From Orientallactaga sibirica (lineage: Eukaryota > Chordata > Mammalia > Rodentia > Dipodidae): a stretch of 64,000 nt of DNA. This document shows positions 33,263 through 44,097 of the stretch, piece by piece; within the stretch, counting starts at the first letter, position 1, and each line of letters begins with the position of its first letter. The stretch covers positions 6,305,001 through 6,369,000 of the forward strand of contig JAEOAD010000005.1 in NCBI GenBank assembly GCA_036365145.1, in the 5' to 3' direction. Under the pieces are notes generated by a model, which was given only the letters and a program-made list of their open reading frames with translations, did not search any database and had not been told where the DNA came from. A program made the position numbers and the translations under genes.

Positions 33263-33719
33263 AAGAAACAAAGGTACAAACATACTCTGCTGAGAACAGC
33301 AATCCTGTCACTTTATTTCCAAGAGCTAAAGTCTAGGAAAGCTTGAGGAGAGGAAAGAGCGGAAGTCTTTGCAAAGGACTTTGTCAATTAAAATCAGTAC
33401 AGCAGGAATGGAAACATCAGCGGGTCTGTAGCAGGGATTATTGTCCAGATAGATTGGTTGCTTCGAAGAATTCAACTGGATTCTCAAAGAGCTTCCTGGG
33501 AAAGAAGAGGGAACAGCAGGGAGCGATTCTGAAGTTCATGAAGAGAGCTGCTGTTTCTTGTTTGCTCAGGAGACATGACCTCCAATTCTGTGCCAGACTT
33601 TGGACTATGTGTGAATTCACTTTAAAAAAAAAAAAAAAACCAGCTCTAATTGTCTGCATGTATAAATTTGTAAATTTGGTTGTACTGCTGTGCATAAAAT
33701 AAGATATTATAAATTGTCA
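33263..33719. other. Unique DNA
   Basis: A 119-codon frame (33343-33702) runs through an A16 homopolymer and an overlapping antisense frame exists. No support for a gene. Confidence 0.5.
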
Positions 33720-34035
33720 ATTTGACAAACTCTGTGAGTGATTATCGTGATTAGGTTACTGGAGGTGGGAGGACCCATCTTAGCTGTGGGGGGAGGGCAC
33801 CATTCCATGGGCTGGCCTCCCAGATTGTAGTGACTGGAGAGAGCTGGCTGAGCTCCAGCATTCCTTGCTCTGTGCTTGCTCGCTATGGACTAAAATGTGA
33901 TCACGTCCTTGCCACCAGGTTCCCTCTGTTATGAGGGATTGTGACCTTGAACTGTAATCTCAAATAAACCTTCCCTACCTTGAACTGATTTGGGCCAGGT
34001 GTTTCGTCCCAGCAAGGACTGAAACTCTAGTAATC
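33720..34035 (+). repeat. Rodent interspersed repeat (LTR- or URR1-like)
   Basis: 'attgtcaatttgacaaactctgtgagtgattatcgtgatta', 'ggtgggaggacccat', 'gggagggcaccattccatgggc', 'ctcaaataaaccttccctac' and 'ggccaggtgtttcgtcccagcaa' match a very common rodent repeat in which TGTCAACTTGACA begins and AAATAAACC precedes the end. I am unsure whether it is filed as an LTR or a DNA element. Confidence 0.55.
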
Positions 34036-34401
34036 TATCAATCACCCATTGCACCTATCGGTTCAAGTTCAGCCGTGAGTGTCACATGTTAGGGGTGCCC
34101 TTAGGACATTTTCTTCTCATTTCATTTGTTTTTTTTTTTTCCTTTTTCTCCCCTGAAAAAATTATTTAGTGGGTCCTGTGGGAGATAGCAGTGGGAAAAA
34201 AAAAACCTGAGGATAAGTCATAGGACCAATTAGAAACTTATGCATATAAACACTGAACTTTGATTATTCTCTCAGAATAACTAGGTTTCTAATTCCTTTG
34301 GCTTTTCTCCATTATATCATGCCTAATGGACATGTTTGATATTATAATCAAATATTGCCTAACTACATATTGCACTGTGTATTTGGCATGTTTTTAAAAA
34401 T
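34036..34401. other. Unique AT-rich DNA
   Basis: T-run at 34129-34140. Nothing else recognised. Confidence 0.5.
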
Positions 34402-34658
34402 TTTTTTATTATTATTTATTTTTGGAGAGAGACACAGAGACAGACAGAGAGGGAGAGGGAAACAGATAGAGATGGATGCACCAGCAGTCTCTCAGCTGCT
34501 ATGAACAAAATCCAGATGTGTGCGCCCCCTTGTGGTCAAGTGTGTCATTGTGCCCTTGCATCACTTTGCATCTGGCTAAATGTGGGACCTGGAGATTGGA
34601 ACTGGGTTCTTAGGCTTAGCAGGCAGGCGCCTTAACCGCTAAGCCATCTCTCCAGCCC
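34402..34658 (-). repeat. Dip-like SINE, type 2
   Basis: Left (ATT)n tail, GGAGAGAGACACAGAGACAG, GCAGTCTCTCAGCTGCTATG and the reversed head to CCATCTCTCCAGCCC. Short flanking similarity TATTTGG on both sides. Confidence 0.88.
34522..34535 (-). promoter_or_regulatory. CTCF-core-like sequence in type 2 SINE
   Basis: CCACAAGGGGGCGC on the - strand, 13 of 14 to the CTCF core. It sits 857 bp from the opposite-strand copy at 35379. Confidence 0.5.
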
Positions 34659-35239
34659 TTATTTGGTTTTTTCTTTTGAGAAATATTTTATTGTGACTTA
34701 ATATATTCAATAGCAGACCTTAAAGTACCAAATTACAAATTAATATTCATCTATGTGATAAAAATCTAACAGATATCTGAGAATGAAAAACACAACTTCA
34801 TAACAACCTGGAAGGTCATATTTGAATTTAGAATTCTGTCTTTCTTGGTATCTCATTCATTCCTTCCCTGCTCTTTGCCCCATTCTATATCATCAGCTGC
34901 CTTACTATATTATCACAGGATGCAGGTCCTGACTCCATACTCAGTACCCATAAATAGTTATCATGTGCTATGTATCAGGCTTAGTGGCACAAGTAATGGC
35001 ATAGTTTTCTCCTGGGAGTATAGACCCAGGGTATAACAGTCTCTGAAATTTGAGCTAGAAGGGTGTGGGCAGGATATTTCAGAACCTGGAATGTGTAAAT
35101 ATGAAGTAATGAAGGGGTTTGGTGGGCACACTCTTTTGGCCAGGCAACTTCTCACTTGTATGTAATAAGAGAAATATATAGAAGTGTTCATAAAAGTCTT
35201 GTTACAAGAGAATGTAAAACAAGTTAGTTGTTGGGTGAT
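34659..35239. other. Unique DNA
   Basis: No feature recognised. Confidence 0.5.
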
Positions 35240-35518
35240 AAAGAATAAATAATTGGGCTGGAGAGACGGCTTAGCAGTTAAGGCACCTGCTCACTAAGCC
35301 TAAGAACGTCAGTTCCAATCTCCAGGTCCCACGTTTAGCCAGATGCAGAGTGACGCAAGGGCGCAATGCTGCACTTGACCACAAGGGGGCGCACAAATCT
35401 GGATTTCATTCACAACAGCTGAGAGACTGCTGGCGCGCCCATTCTCTATCTGCCTTCCTCTCCCTCTCTCTTTCTGTCTTTCTCTGTGCCTCTCTCCAAA
35501 AAAAAGAATAAATAATTG
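35240..35518 (+). repeat. Dip-like SINE, type 2, with 16-bp TSD
   Basis: The body is 35256-35502. Perfect duplications AAAGAATAAATAATTG lie at 35240-35255 and 35503-35518. Confidence 0.92.
35379..35392 (+). promoter_or_regulatory. CTCF-core-like sequence in type 2 SINE
   Basis: CCACAAGGGGGCGC on the + strand, followed by ACA. CpG intact. Confidence 0.5.
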
Positions 35519-36364
35519 ATATCATGTGATAGAACACAATAAACAGTACAATTATAAGTAATGATTGTTTACATTATATAATTGATTATAACAAGGTACT
35601 TTTCCTGGATTTTGCTGAATCTTGTATTCGAAGCCAGCCTTGGGTGGCCATTGATAATGAATATAGTAAGAATATTGCATGGTGTTTGTGTTCATGTCCA
35701 CAGGTAGTGCAAAACTCAAACAACACACATCTATTGGAAATTCATTCATTTTTAGGTTCATTAGTGACCACCTAACTGAATCTGGTGTGATATGTTGAAT
35801 ATGAAATTGGTAGAATAATTCCTCTTTTCTTTCATATTAATCACAATGTAGTATCCACCGACATATAGACATGGTATTTTTATGTTTACTCTGCATCATT
35901 AGAATGCTTTTCATGATTCTGTTGAGTCTAGAAAGTCTATAAAGCATTGGACCAATGCTTTTGCATTGCTCATGTCTTTGCAGTAAGCACTAGCACAGTT
36001 GGCCATCAGAAGTCATTGATATGGCCTACATGGACATAGAGTTAGAAAAATATGTGTAGGAGCACACTAGTCAGTATTTCCATCATGCAGATATAAAGGA
36101 TATATAATCTCAAAGGCTTGTTTTAGTAAAATGTAGTGAAGGCACTGGGTAGGGATGAGCTTTAAATATTTAGGACTTTTGTTACCAATATATTTTGCCT
36201 AACTTAAATTATTTATGTGATTTTTTGTTTTCATAATAACCATATTAACAAGAAGTGTAGAAAAATGTACATTAAGATTCAACTGTTACAAACTGGCTCA
36301 AACCGGATCCAGATGATTTGGTTTATTCACTGAATGGTGGATAGGGTCTAGGTTTTCTCATCTA

Positions 36365-36365
<1 letters not shown>
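35519..36365. other. Unique AT-rich DNA
   Basis: No feature recognised. Confidence 0.5.

Positions 36366-36410
<45 letters not shown>
36366..36410. repeat. (TA)n microsatellite
   Basis: About 20 uninterrupted TA units. Confidence 0.95.
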
Positions 36411-36413
<3 letters not shown>

Positions 36414-36639
36414 ATTTGTTTATATTCCAATATGATGTTTAAATTTATCCAGTTGTCAGAAAGGGCAGCCACTTCGTAGCCGGAGAACTTGGGTTTTCAT
36501 TGTTGAGTTACTTCTGTGCACTGTTAATTGTATGACTCATGTAACAGAAGACAAGTGATAGAACTTCATGTGCATAGCTTGATGAGCTGCGGCAGGTACA
36601 TGCACTTACAGCACCACCACATGAGGGCACTGTGGAACT
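36411..36639. other. Unique DNA
   Basis: Nothing recognised. Confidence 0.5.
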
Positions 36640-36850
36640 CTCCTGTCACCCCAGGACACTTCTTATTTTCCTGTTTCAGCAAGGTCCTGCTTCCCAAGCC
36701 TCAGGAAACCACTGATTCACTCCCTGTCTCTATTGACTAATTTCCCGTTTCAATAGTCCATGAAAATGGGATCATTTAACATGTAATCTTTTGAGGTCTG
36801 GCTTATTTAACCAAGGAAAATGTACTTTTTCAAACTTCACATTTTTGAAA
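36640..36850 (-). repeat. Ancient L1M 3' region fragment
   Basis: 'aggaaaccactgattcactccctgtctctattgactaatttccc', 'catgaaaatgggatcatttaac' and 'gaggtctggcttatttaacc' follow the ancient L1M 3' region in reverse (CAACCACTGATCTGC..CTATAGATTAGTTT..GGAATCATACA..GTCTGGCTTCTTTCA). Strongly diverged. Confidence 0.55.
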
Positions 36851-37245
36851 AGGAAATTAGTGTTTTATGAAGATTGATCTTATTTACAGTTATTTTGCCA
36901 AACCCTTTTATTAAATGCAGTAATTTTTCTCAGACTTTTTAGGTTTTCAAATGGAGTCATGATAGATTCTGGAGGTAATGATGTTTTCATTTCTTCTATT
37001 CCTGCCCTATCCCCTTTTGCATTTTTTGGTCTTATGGTGGTCAGAATATCCAAAGTTGAAGTTACAATATAGTCATCATGGTTTTTTTTTTAGTTTATTT
37101 TAAGAGAATGCTTATTCAAATTTTGTTATTAAAGTTAATCCATATAAAGAGACATAGGAGAATTTATTCATTTAATGAAATGCCTTTTGATTTCTAATTT
37201 GCTGTCATTTTATTTTTATTTCAGTTGATTTTATTTTTGAATTTC
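36851..37245. other. Unique or L1-derived AT-rich DNA
   Basis: Possibly a continuation of the ancient L1, but no specific words recognised. Confidence 0.4.
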
Positions 37246-37446
37246 TTTTGAGATAGGGTCTCATGCATCCCAGGCTGGCCTCACATTTACAGTGTAGCTG
37301 AGGTGACTTTGATTCTCCTATCTCTACCTTCCTAATTCTGAGGTTACAGCAGTGTATCACCATGTCTCATTTAAAAGTGCAGGGATTGAACCAGGGGCTT
37401 CAGTACTTGCTAGACAAACTACTAACAGAGCTATATCCCCAGATAC
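37246..37446 (-). repeat. B4-like composite SINE
   Basis: B1-like half (GAGATAGGGTCTCATGC..CCCAGGCTGGCCTCACA..CTACCTTCCTAATTCTGAGG) followed by an ID-like half (GGGATTGAACCAGGGGCTTC..TGCTAGACAAAC..GAGCTATATCCCCAG), all reversed. The B1+ID fusion defines B4. Confidence 0.72.
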
Positions 37447-37458
37447 ATTGCCAACATT

Positions 37459-37709
37459 AAGAAATGCTTATTGGGGGCTGGAGAAATGGCTTAGTGGTTA
37501 AGGCGTTTGCCTGCCAAGCCAAAGGATCCTGGTTCGATTCTCTAGGACCCATGTAAGCCAGATGCACGAAGGGGCACATGCCTCTGGAGTTCGTTTGCAG
37601 TGGCTAGAGGATCTGGCATGCCCATTCTCTCTCTGTCTGCCTCTCTTCTCTATCCTCTCTCTGCTTGCAAATAAATAAATAAAAATTTTAAAAAGAAATG
37701 GTTATTGGG
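37459..37709 (+). repeat. Dip-like SINE, type 1, with TSD
   Basis: The body is about 37475-37692 with an (AAAT)n tail. Duplications AAGAAATGCTTATTGGG and AAGAAATGGTTATTGGG (one mismatch) lie at about 37459-37475 and 37693-37709. Confidence 0.9.
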
Positions 37710-37866
37710 TGTTATTGAATGTTAACTTTTATTAGTTTACTTCATTGTTTTATGATTTTTTATTTCATTTATCTCTGGTGTAATTTTTGTTCTTTCCTGC
37801 TTTTTGTAAACTCTCATGGTTACATAGTTTCCAGCTATTCATGTTATAAATTTATACTCTTGATTT

Positions 37867-38113
37867 GAGACCTTTTTTTTTTTTGAGGCAAGCCCAACAG
37901 ACTGGCCTTTGTTTATGAGAGTGAGAGTGAAAATTGGCTCGCCACTGTAATTGAACTCTAAATAAGTGTGCCACTTTGTGCACAAGTGCAACCTTGCACA
38001 TGCATTACCTTGTGCATCCGGCTTGCGTGGGACCTGGGGAGTTGAACGTGGGTCTTTAGGCTTCACAGGTAAGCACCTCAACTGCTAAGCCATCTCTCCA
38101 GCCCAAGACCTTT
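37867..38113 (-). repeat. Dip-like SINE, type 3, in the old L1
   Basis: The body is about 37875-38105, flanked by AGACCTTT on both sides. It carries the extra GTGCACAAGTGCAACCTTGCA segment (reverse of the one at 23211), then GCATTACCTTGTGCATCCGG. Confidence 0.85.
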
Positions 38114-38308
38114 CTTTTTTAACATGAGCATTTAGTACTTCATTCATCAGTGTTTCTCAGTTTCCTGTGTGATTTCTTTTATGATCCATTTATTGACTGA
38201 TTTCCACAAACCTATAATCTTTTCTAAGTTATGTGGGATTTTTTTTTGTAACTGGTTTCTAATTTCTTTTCATTGTACTCAAATTAAATACTTTGGAAAA
38301 TGCCTTTA

Positions 38309-38555
38309 AAAGTATCTTCTGAGGGCTGGAGAGATGGCTTAGTGGATAAAACATATACCTGCAAAGCCAAAGAACCTAGGTTCAATTCCCCAGGACCCAC
38401 ATAAGCCAGATGCACAAGGTGGCACATGCATCTGGACTTCGTTTACAGCAGCTGAAGGTCCTGGCGTGCCCGTTCTCTATCTACCTGTTTCTTTTCTCTC
38501 TCTCTCAATAAATAAAATAAATGAAAATATTAAAAGAAAATATCTTCTGAAACTT
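38309..38555 (+). repeat. Dip-like SINE, type 1, in the old L1
   Basis: The body is 38323 to about 38538. AAAAGTATCTTCTGA left and AAAATATCTTCTGA right form the TSD. Its GCACAAGGTGGCAC word (38411-38424) is the weaker 12 of 14 CTCF-core match. Confidence 0.88.
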
Positions 38556-38585
38556 GGTTTGCAGCCTCTTCAGATGGGATTTACT

Positions 38586-38589
38586 AAAA

Positions 38590-38632
<43 letters not shown>

Positions 38633-38634
38633 AG
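38586..38634. repeat. (AAAT)n microsatellite
   Basis: About 12 AAAT units with no SINE attached. It may be the tail of a lost element or independent growth in the L1. Confidence 0.95.
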
Positions 38635-39492
38635 TCCCTTGGGCACTTGAGCAGAATGAGTGTGAAGTGTCTTTTGTGAAGTGCTGACTGTGTCTCCTCC
38701 ATTCAGTTGATTTACTGTGCTGTTCTACCCTGCTTCTTACTAACTCTTGCATGGTTTTGCTGTTACAGGGAATGAGATACTAAAGTCTCTTATACTGTAG
38801 AGTTGTCTATTTCTCAATTCACTTCTGTAAGTTTTTGCATGCATTTTGAAGTCTGTTATTAAGTGGATAAAGGGTTGTAATTTTATAACTTCTTGATGTG
38901 TTGAATATATTATTAATGTGTAAGGCCCTTGGTATCTTTTGTGGCTTTGTTTGGATTTTAAGTCCATTCTATCTGATGTTAGTTCAGCTCCACTGTCTTG
39001 TGTTGGGTACTGCTGCAAGCAATGCTTCCCAGCCTTTCACTTTTAATTTCTTTGAGTCTTTGGCTCTGGAGCGAGTCACTAACACATAGCTGAATCCTAT
39101 GCTATGTCCACTCTGACAACTGTGGTCTTTTGAATGACGAACGAATCCATTTAAATTCAAAATGATCATCAATATAAGGATAGTTAAGGCATTTTGCTAT
39201 TTTTTTCTTTAATATGGCTCTTTTGTACCTTGTTTCCTATTTTTTTTTGTTTTTATGTTGCTTTCTTTTACTTGTGATTTCATGTTTTTTTTTCTTATTT
39301 TTGTGATTAACTGTAATTTATTACCAATTGGGTTTCTTTTAATAGACTAAAGTAATAACACAACTTAAATTTATGTCAGCTTAACTTTCATAACATAAGA
39401 AAACTCCGATCTTCTATAGATATACCCTTTTGGGTGTTAATGACACAAACTTATCTTATTACATATTTCTGACCCCAAATTTAAATGAATAG

Positions 39493-39612
39493 TTATTTTA
39501 AATCATTCTTAAATTATGTACAAAAGGAAATGTGGAATTCTGAGTTTTTTATTTTATTTTATTTTATTTTAAATCATTCTTAAATTATGTACAAAAGGAA
39601 ATGTGGAATTAT
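39493..39612. repeat. 71-bp-offset direct duplication with (ATTTT)n between copies
   Basis: TTATTTTAAATCATTCTTAAATTATGTACAAAAGGAAATGTGGAATT (about 47 bp) begins at 39493 and again at 39564. CTGAGTTTTTT follows the first copy and recurs near 39632. Confidence 0.92.
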
Positions 39613-39947
39613 AGCCCATAACTACTCTAATTCTGAGTTTTTTAATTATTCATGTAATTCATTGAGGTTTTTCTCTTTTATCACTGCTTTGAGTTATTGT
39701 CTGTACTAGATTTTGGTTCTTCATATTCCTGACAGAACTCTCTTGAAACCTTCTTACAGGGCTGGTCCACTGGTGCAGAATCAGTGTAGCTGTGATTCTA
39801 CATAGGGGTGTCTTTATTCCTCCTTTCCTTTGGAAAGCAATTTTTCCAGACATAGGGGCTTTTGGTGACCAGTTTTTGTTTGTTTTCTTCTACAACTTTG
39901 AATATATTAGCCAATTGTCTTTCCTCCACAAGTTCTGATAATAAATC

Positions 39948-40118
39948 TTCCTTCCTTCCTTCCTTCCTTCCTTCCCTTCCTTCCTTCCTTCCTTCCTTTC
40001 TTTTTTCCTTCTTCCCTCCCTCTTTCTTTCTTCTTTCCTTCCTTCTTTCTTTCTTTTGTTTATTCTTTCTTTTGTTTATTCTTTCTTTTGTTTATTCTTT
40101 CTTTTCCTCCTCTCTCTT
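39948..40118. repeat. (TTCC)n and (TTTC)n/(TTTATTC) tract
   Basis: Runs of TTCC (39949-39998), then TTTC-rich sequence, then three copies of TCTTTCTTTTGTTTAT. Polypyrimidine on the + strand. Confidence 0.92.
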
Positions 40119-40424
40119 TCTTTCATCTTACATGGAGGTTTTTAAGGTTATTCGATGCTTATGTTCATGTTTTTTTCAAATTTAGTAAGTTGGTAAACAC
40201 TGTTTCCTTACATGGTATCTCCGCCTGCCATTTTCTCTATCTCTTTGTGGAATATGCACAATGCACATATGGTGGTTTGTTGGTTGGTGTGTCTAAAGAT
40301 CCTTTGGTATTGGTTCACTTTTATTTTGTCATTTTTATTTCTATTCCATGTCCTTGATATTTCATTGTCATTTCTTTGTGTTTGCTCATTCTTTGTTCTG
40401 CCTGTACAGATCCATCTTTTAATG

Positions 40425-40620
40425 TAGCATTAGTCAGTTTTGTATCACTGTACTTGACACATGAGACAGCAAACTTATAAAGAGCAAAGTTTTCTTTTTA
40501 AGCTCACTGTTTTGGAGGTTCACAGTGAAAGATGAGTTTGTTCCTCTGGTTCCTTTTCTGTTGAGAGCAGTGAGTGGTGGCACATTGTGAGACTGTGGGT
40601 AGGAGCAAATAGTCCTATAA
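40425..40620 (+). repeat. MST-like MaLR fragment
   Basis: 'tgtatcactgtacttgacacatgagac', 'aacttataaagagcaaagttttctttttaagctcactgttttggaggttcac' resembles the MST-type LTR word order (..CTTTATAAAGAAAAGAGGTTTAATTGGCTCACAGTTC). Orientation relative to the family consensus is uncertain. Confidence 0.42.
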
Positions 40621-43600
40621 TGAATATAAGACATATACTTGCTAGTGTTTTGGAAAACTAAAGTTTTAATGCATGTATGGGTATAATTTAGTTGTGGAAA
40701 ACAACCTCTATGGATTAAATTGATGATAGAAATACCCTGAAACGGGAACTGGCTTTTATATATAAAATTAAGGATTTGTTTCCCTGCTGTAAATAACAAG
40801 CCAACAACTCTTTTTGTGTTTATAGAACCTTCCCACAAAAAGCATGCCTCAGATACTTGGTGTCAATTTTTGAAAACTTATTTCTCTGCTTCTGAATTTA
40901 ATGTTGGGGTAATTTAACACACCCCCCCCCTTTTCTTTGTACACCAGCAGACGACATTTGCTTGGGTGGCTGCTTTTCAAGTAACTGCCTTTGATTTCCC
41001 AGTTACACATCAACCCAATGGCTTTTACTTTTATGATTAATTATCAAAATAGTAACAGGTAAATTTTGTAGTTAAGAAGACACAGTTATATTTGATATAT
41101 GGACCAAAATATCCGTACTGCATTATAATGGAAATTCAAATCATAAGGAACCATGTAGTGATGACTTCACTTCAGGCAGCATCCATATGATTTCATCTGA
41201 TTCTTACAATAACCTAAAAAAAAAATCCCCACAGAGGAGAAGCAGAGACACCAAGTCAGACTAGTAGCTCAATATGTTTGCTATAAATTCCACGCTATTC
41301 ACCACCTATTGTACCATCTTATGACATGATCAAAGCATAGAATCCTAATTCTGAAGAATCAAGCACACCCTTTGCAAAGCAAGTTCAAAACCTCTTCATC
41401 CATGAAATGTCCCCACTAGCTCATGTAGTCTCCACTTTATGAAGACAGAAACTTGGAAGACATTTCCTTCAAAGTTTTATTATTTATCTTTTCCATAGAT
41501 TCATTGCTAATCATGCTAGTCTGACTTTGACTACCAGTTAAACCTTTGTGAAATGAATTGCTCATTTTTAATACTCATATATTATTTTAATATGGCATAG
41601 AATCAACCATATCCTTGCTTCACATTATTTTTTATCCTTTTTTAATCTCTTAAATCTGTTATATTATAAATCTTTCAAAACGCTTTAATATACATGTCAA
41701 ATGTAATATGTATGTATATATATATGAGATAAAAATTCAAATTATTTTCATTATAGAATTGTGTTAAATGATGACCACTGAAATTTTTCTTATAGTTAAA
41801 GAGTGAAGTTCAGTGTGGTTGGTAGTAGAGCACAGATAAGATTAATTGAGCTGTGGTTTCACATATGCTGTTATAAAAACAGGTTTTGTTCTATTTTGCA
41901 GAAGCTATTTATATACCATGCCTTTTATGTGAAATTTCTCATGTGGCAAAAGGGACAGTTTATTGCTGAGTGATAACATGTTGAAGTGATAACGCATGTA
42001 TGCTAGAGAAGATATAATAAAAGACTGTTATTTTGGATGAGCTGGCAATAAATGCGGCCCACAGAACTTTTGGTGACATGTGAATGATTCTTCCATAATG
42101 ATGCCCCTGAACCAGAAGTGGAAACTCCAACCATGTTTGCAATGAAGAATATGTTAAGCGGTTGTTTTAATCCTGATTGCTAAGCTTGCTTAATAACTGG
42201 TGCCTGGCAGCCTCCGGTTTTTGGTACAAGCTACGGAGCATGACTTCTAGGCTGTCCGTATTCCAGAGAAGCGGCCTTCCAGAGGGAATGTGACTGGAAG
42301 GAAAGAAGACTGTTCACTAGTCAGCCTTTTACAGGTAGAAGGAAGAAGGACACCCTACTTAGAACAAAAAAAAAAATTAAAAATATTGCCCCTGGTTGAA
42401 CAACAAATGAACACAGAACACAGAGGACTTAAATAAGTCAGTGTTCAACATCAGCTCCCCGACAGCCACTCTTTAATCATGCCTGTGATATGTGACTTAT
42501 CCCAGAACTCACGAATTACCTTTTGATGCCATGAGTTCTGCTGTTAGCAAATCCAGATGATGGATTTTCTTGATGAATTGAATTCCTGAGTGTGCGTGGA
42601 GGAGAGAGGAGGGGGGACGCTGTGTTCAGGCCTCTTATTCCTGTTCAGCAGCTGGCAGCTTCCTGGTCCTGGCCAGCTTCTCGGACTTCGTAGATCCTTC
42701 GTGGTGCTTCTGGGCGCCAGAAACAACAACCATGTCAACTTACACTTCAGGATTGAACAAAGTTATCTCTGTCCAGCATGTTTCCAAATGCACTGGGGAA
42801 AAAAAAAGTATGAACAGATGGAGGAATTCACTTGTTCCATTTCCTTTTGGTGAATCTTAGGAGCTCTTTTGACCGTGCCATGTTTGTTTTACATACTTTT
42901 TAATTTTTTTCCCAGGTATAAAATTCACTATTTGAAAGTTTATTCTGGCAAAGTGACCTAATAAGTCTTCCATTAATTCCACAGATGTGTTTATTTGTTC
43001 ATGTGTAGAATACGTTCTTTCCTCAAATGTCTATTCCATATAATCAGGCCATGGAAATAATTAGATATTCTTTTAGGGTTTAAGGGCCACTGTAACTATT
43101 AAAAATAAATTAAAAATAAGAGTAATGATTAGTACAACTGGAGGATTGGTGTTTTATAATTTTAATGAATTGATGCAGAAACTAGCATAAAGCTATAAAG
43201 CTGTTGCTTGGTAACTAAAAGGAAGCCTTTAGTGTTTAGTCTTTCTTGTCTCTTTTATGTATATTTTCTGGAATGTAGAATGCTTTCTATGTTCATGTGA
43301 AAGAAGAAATCCTAGCATGTAACCCTAGCATGTAACATGTAGGACTCCTGTATTTGCTTATTCACAGATGCACGTGTGCAGCCAGTTTTCAGACCTCTTA
43401 ATATTTAGAGAAGTTTCAGGTTATAATTTTGACTTTTCACTTATTATCCTTTGATCCAGAAGGAGCAAAGGAGCTTTGTGTTGGGATTAACTGGTTTTAG
43501 CTTGATTTTTCTGTTAATAAGAAATGTGGTCTAACATAAAATGTTATCCTTAAAATAGGTAACATTGCCCAGAATTGCACAAATGGTCACATTCTGCCAA

Positions 43601-43724
43601 CTGCTGTGGTGAGTAGTTAGTAGTGTTTTGTCTTAGGCCAGACATGGACATGAATACAAAGATAAGAAGTGAAATTAATACCAAGGATTTTTTTTCAAAA
43701 GTGTTTGTTGAAGTAAAACCAGTT
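40621..43724. other. Unique DNA, about 3.1 kb, few repeats
   Basis: Longest repeat-poor stretch of the window. Apart from C10 (40921), a TA patch (41711) and a possible MIR/L2 (41190-41290, 'gattcttacaataacctaaa', 'gaggagaagcagagacaccaagtcag') I recognise nothing. The parts near 40880-41060 and 42020-42250 are repeat-free with AT-rich homeodomain-like words (ATGATTAATTATC). Frames at 42544-42738 (-) and 42590-42853 (+) overlap and have no family. Confidence 0.5.
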
Positions 43725-44097
43725 ACTTTGTCATTGCCAGACAAGATCTAGCTTACGGACCAAAGCAGTTTATGGAAGGAAAAGTTTTATTTACAGCTTC
43801 GAGTTTTGAGGGGACATTTCTTCATGACAGGAAGAGCATGGCAGAGCAGGCAACTGAGCATCACATCTTGTCACATCAGCAGAGAGGAAGCAGCAAGAGT
43901 GAACCAGAAATACCCAGTGAGCCTGAAGAAATAAGCCTCACCGCCCATCGCCAGGGACACACCTCCTCCAGCAAGGATTCACCTCCCAAAGGCTCCACAA
44001 CTTCCCCAACTTGCTACTAACTGGGAGCAAAAGTGTGAGGCATAATCACAAACACATGAGGCTATGGGGGACATTTCATGTTCAAACCACCACAGAA
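43725..44097 (-). repeat. ORR1/MaLR-like solo LTR
   Basis: The reverse complement begins TGTGGTGGTTTGAACATGAAATGTCCCCCATAG, then GGAGGAGGTGTGTCCCTGG, GCTCTGCCATGCTC, TGTAAATAAAACTTTTCCTTCC and CTGCTTTGGTC, the order of rodent MaLR/ORR1-like LTRs. A frame of 82 codons (43772-44020) lies inside and is not a gene. An alternative filing would be the URR1-like class also seen at 33720. Confidence 0.55.

Larger units (their letters stand above)
37710..40420 (-). pseudogene. Ancient L1 (L1M) relic covering part of ORF2 endonuclease region
   Basis: Between younger insertions the T-rich + strand reads, on the - strand, as decayed L1 ORF2 around the endonuclease. Landmarks are 'tgatttccacaaacctataatc' (38200), 'gcatttagtacttc' (38130), 'cacttgagcagaatgagtgtgaagtg' (38645), 'aagtccattctatctgatgtta' (38960), 'cagggctggtccactggtgc' (39758) and 'caactttgaatatattagccaattgtc' (39893). 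The frame is fully broken. At least three SINE or microsatellite insertions interrupt it. It likely predates rodents. Confidence 0.62.

Noticed and set aside
37710..40420. Intact L1 ORF2
   Set aside because: Only short diverged words survive; stops and frameshifts are everywhere and several insertions split it.
43772..44020. 82-codon frame as a small gene
   Set aside because: It lies wholly inside an LTR-like repeat read in antisense.
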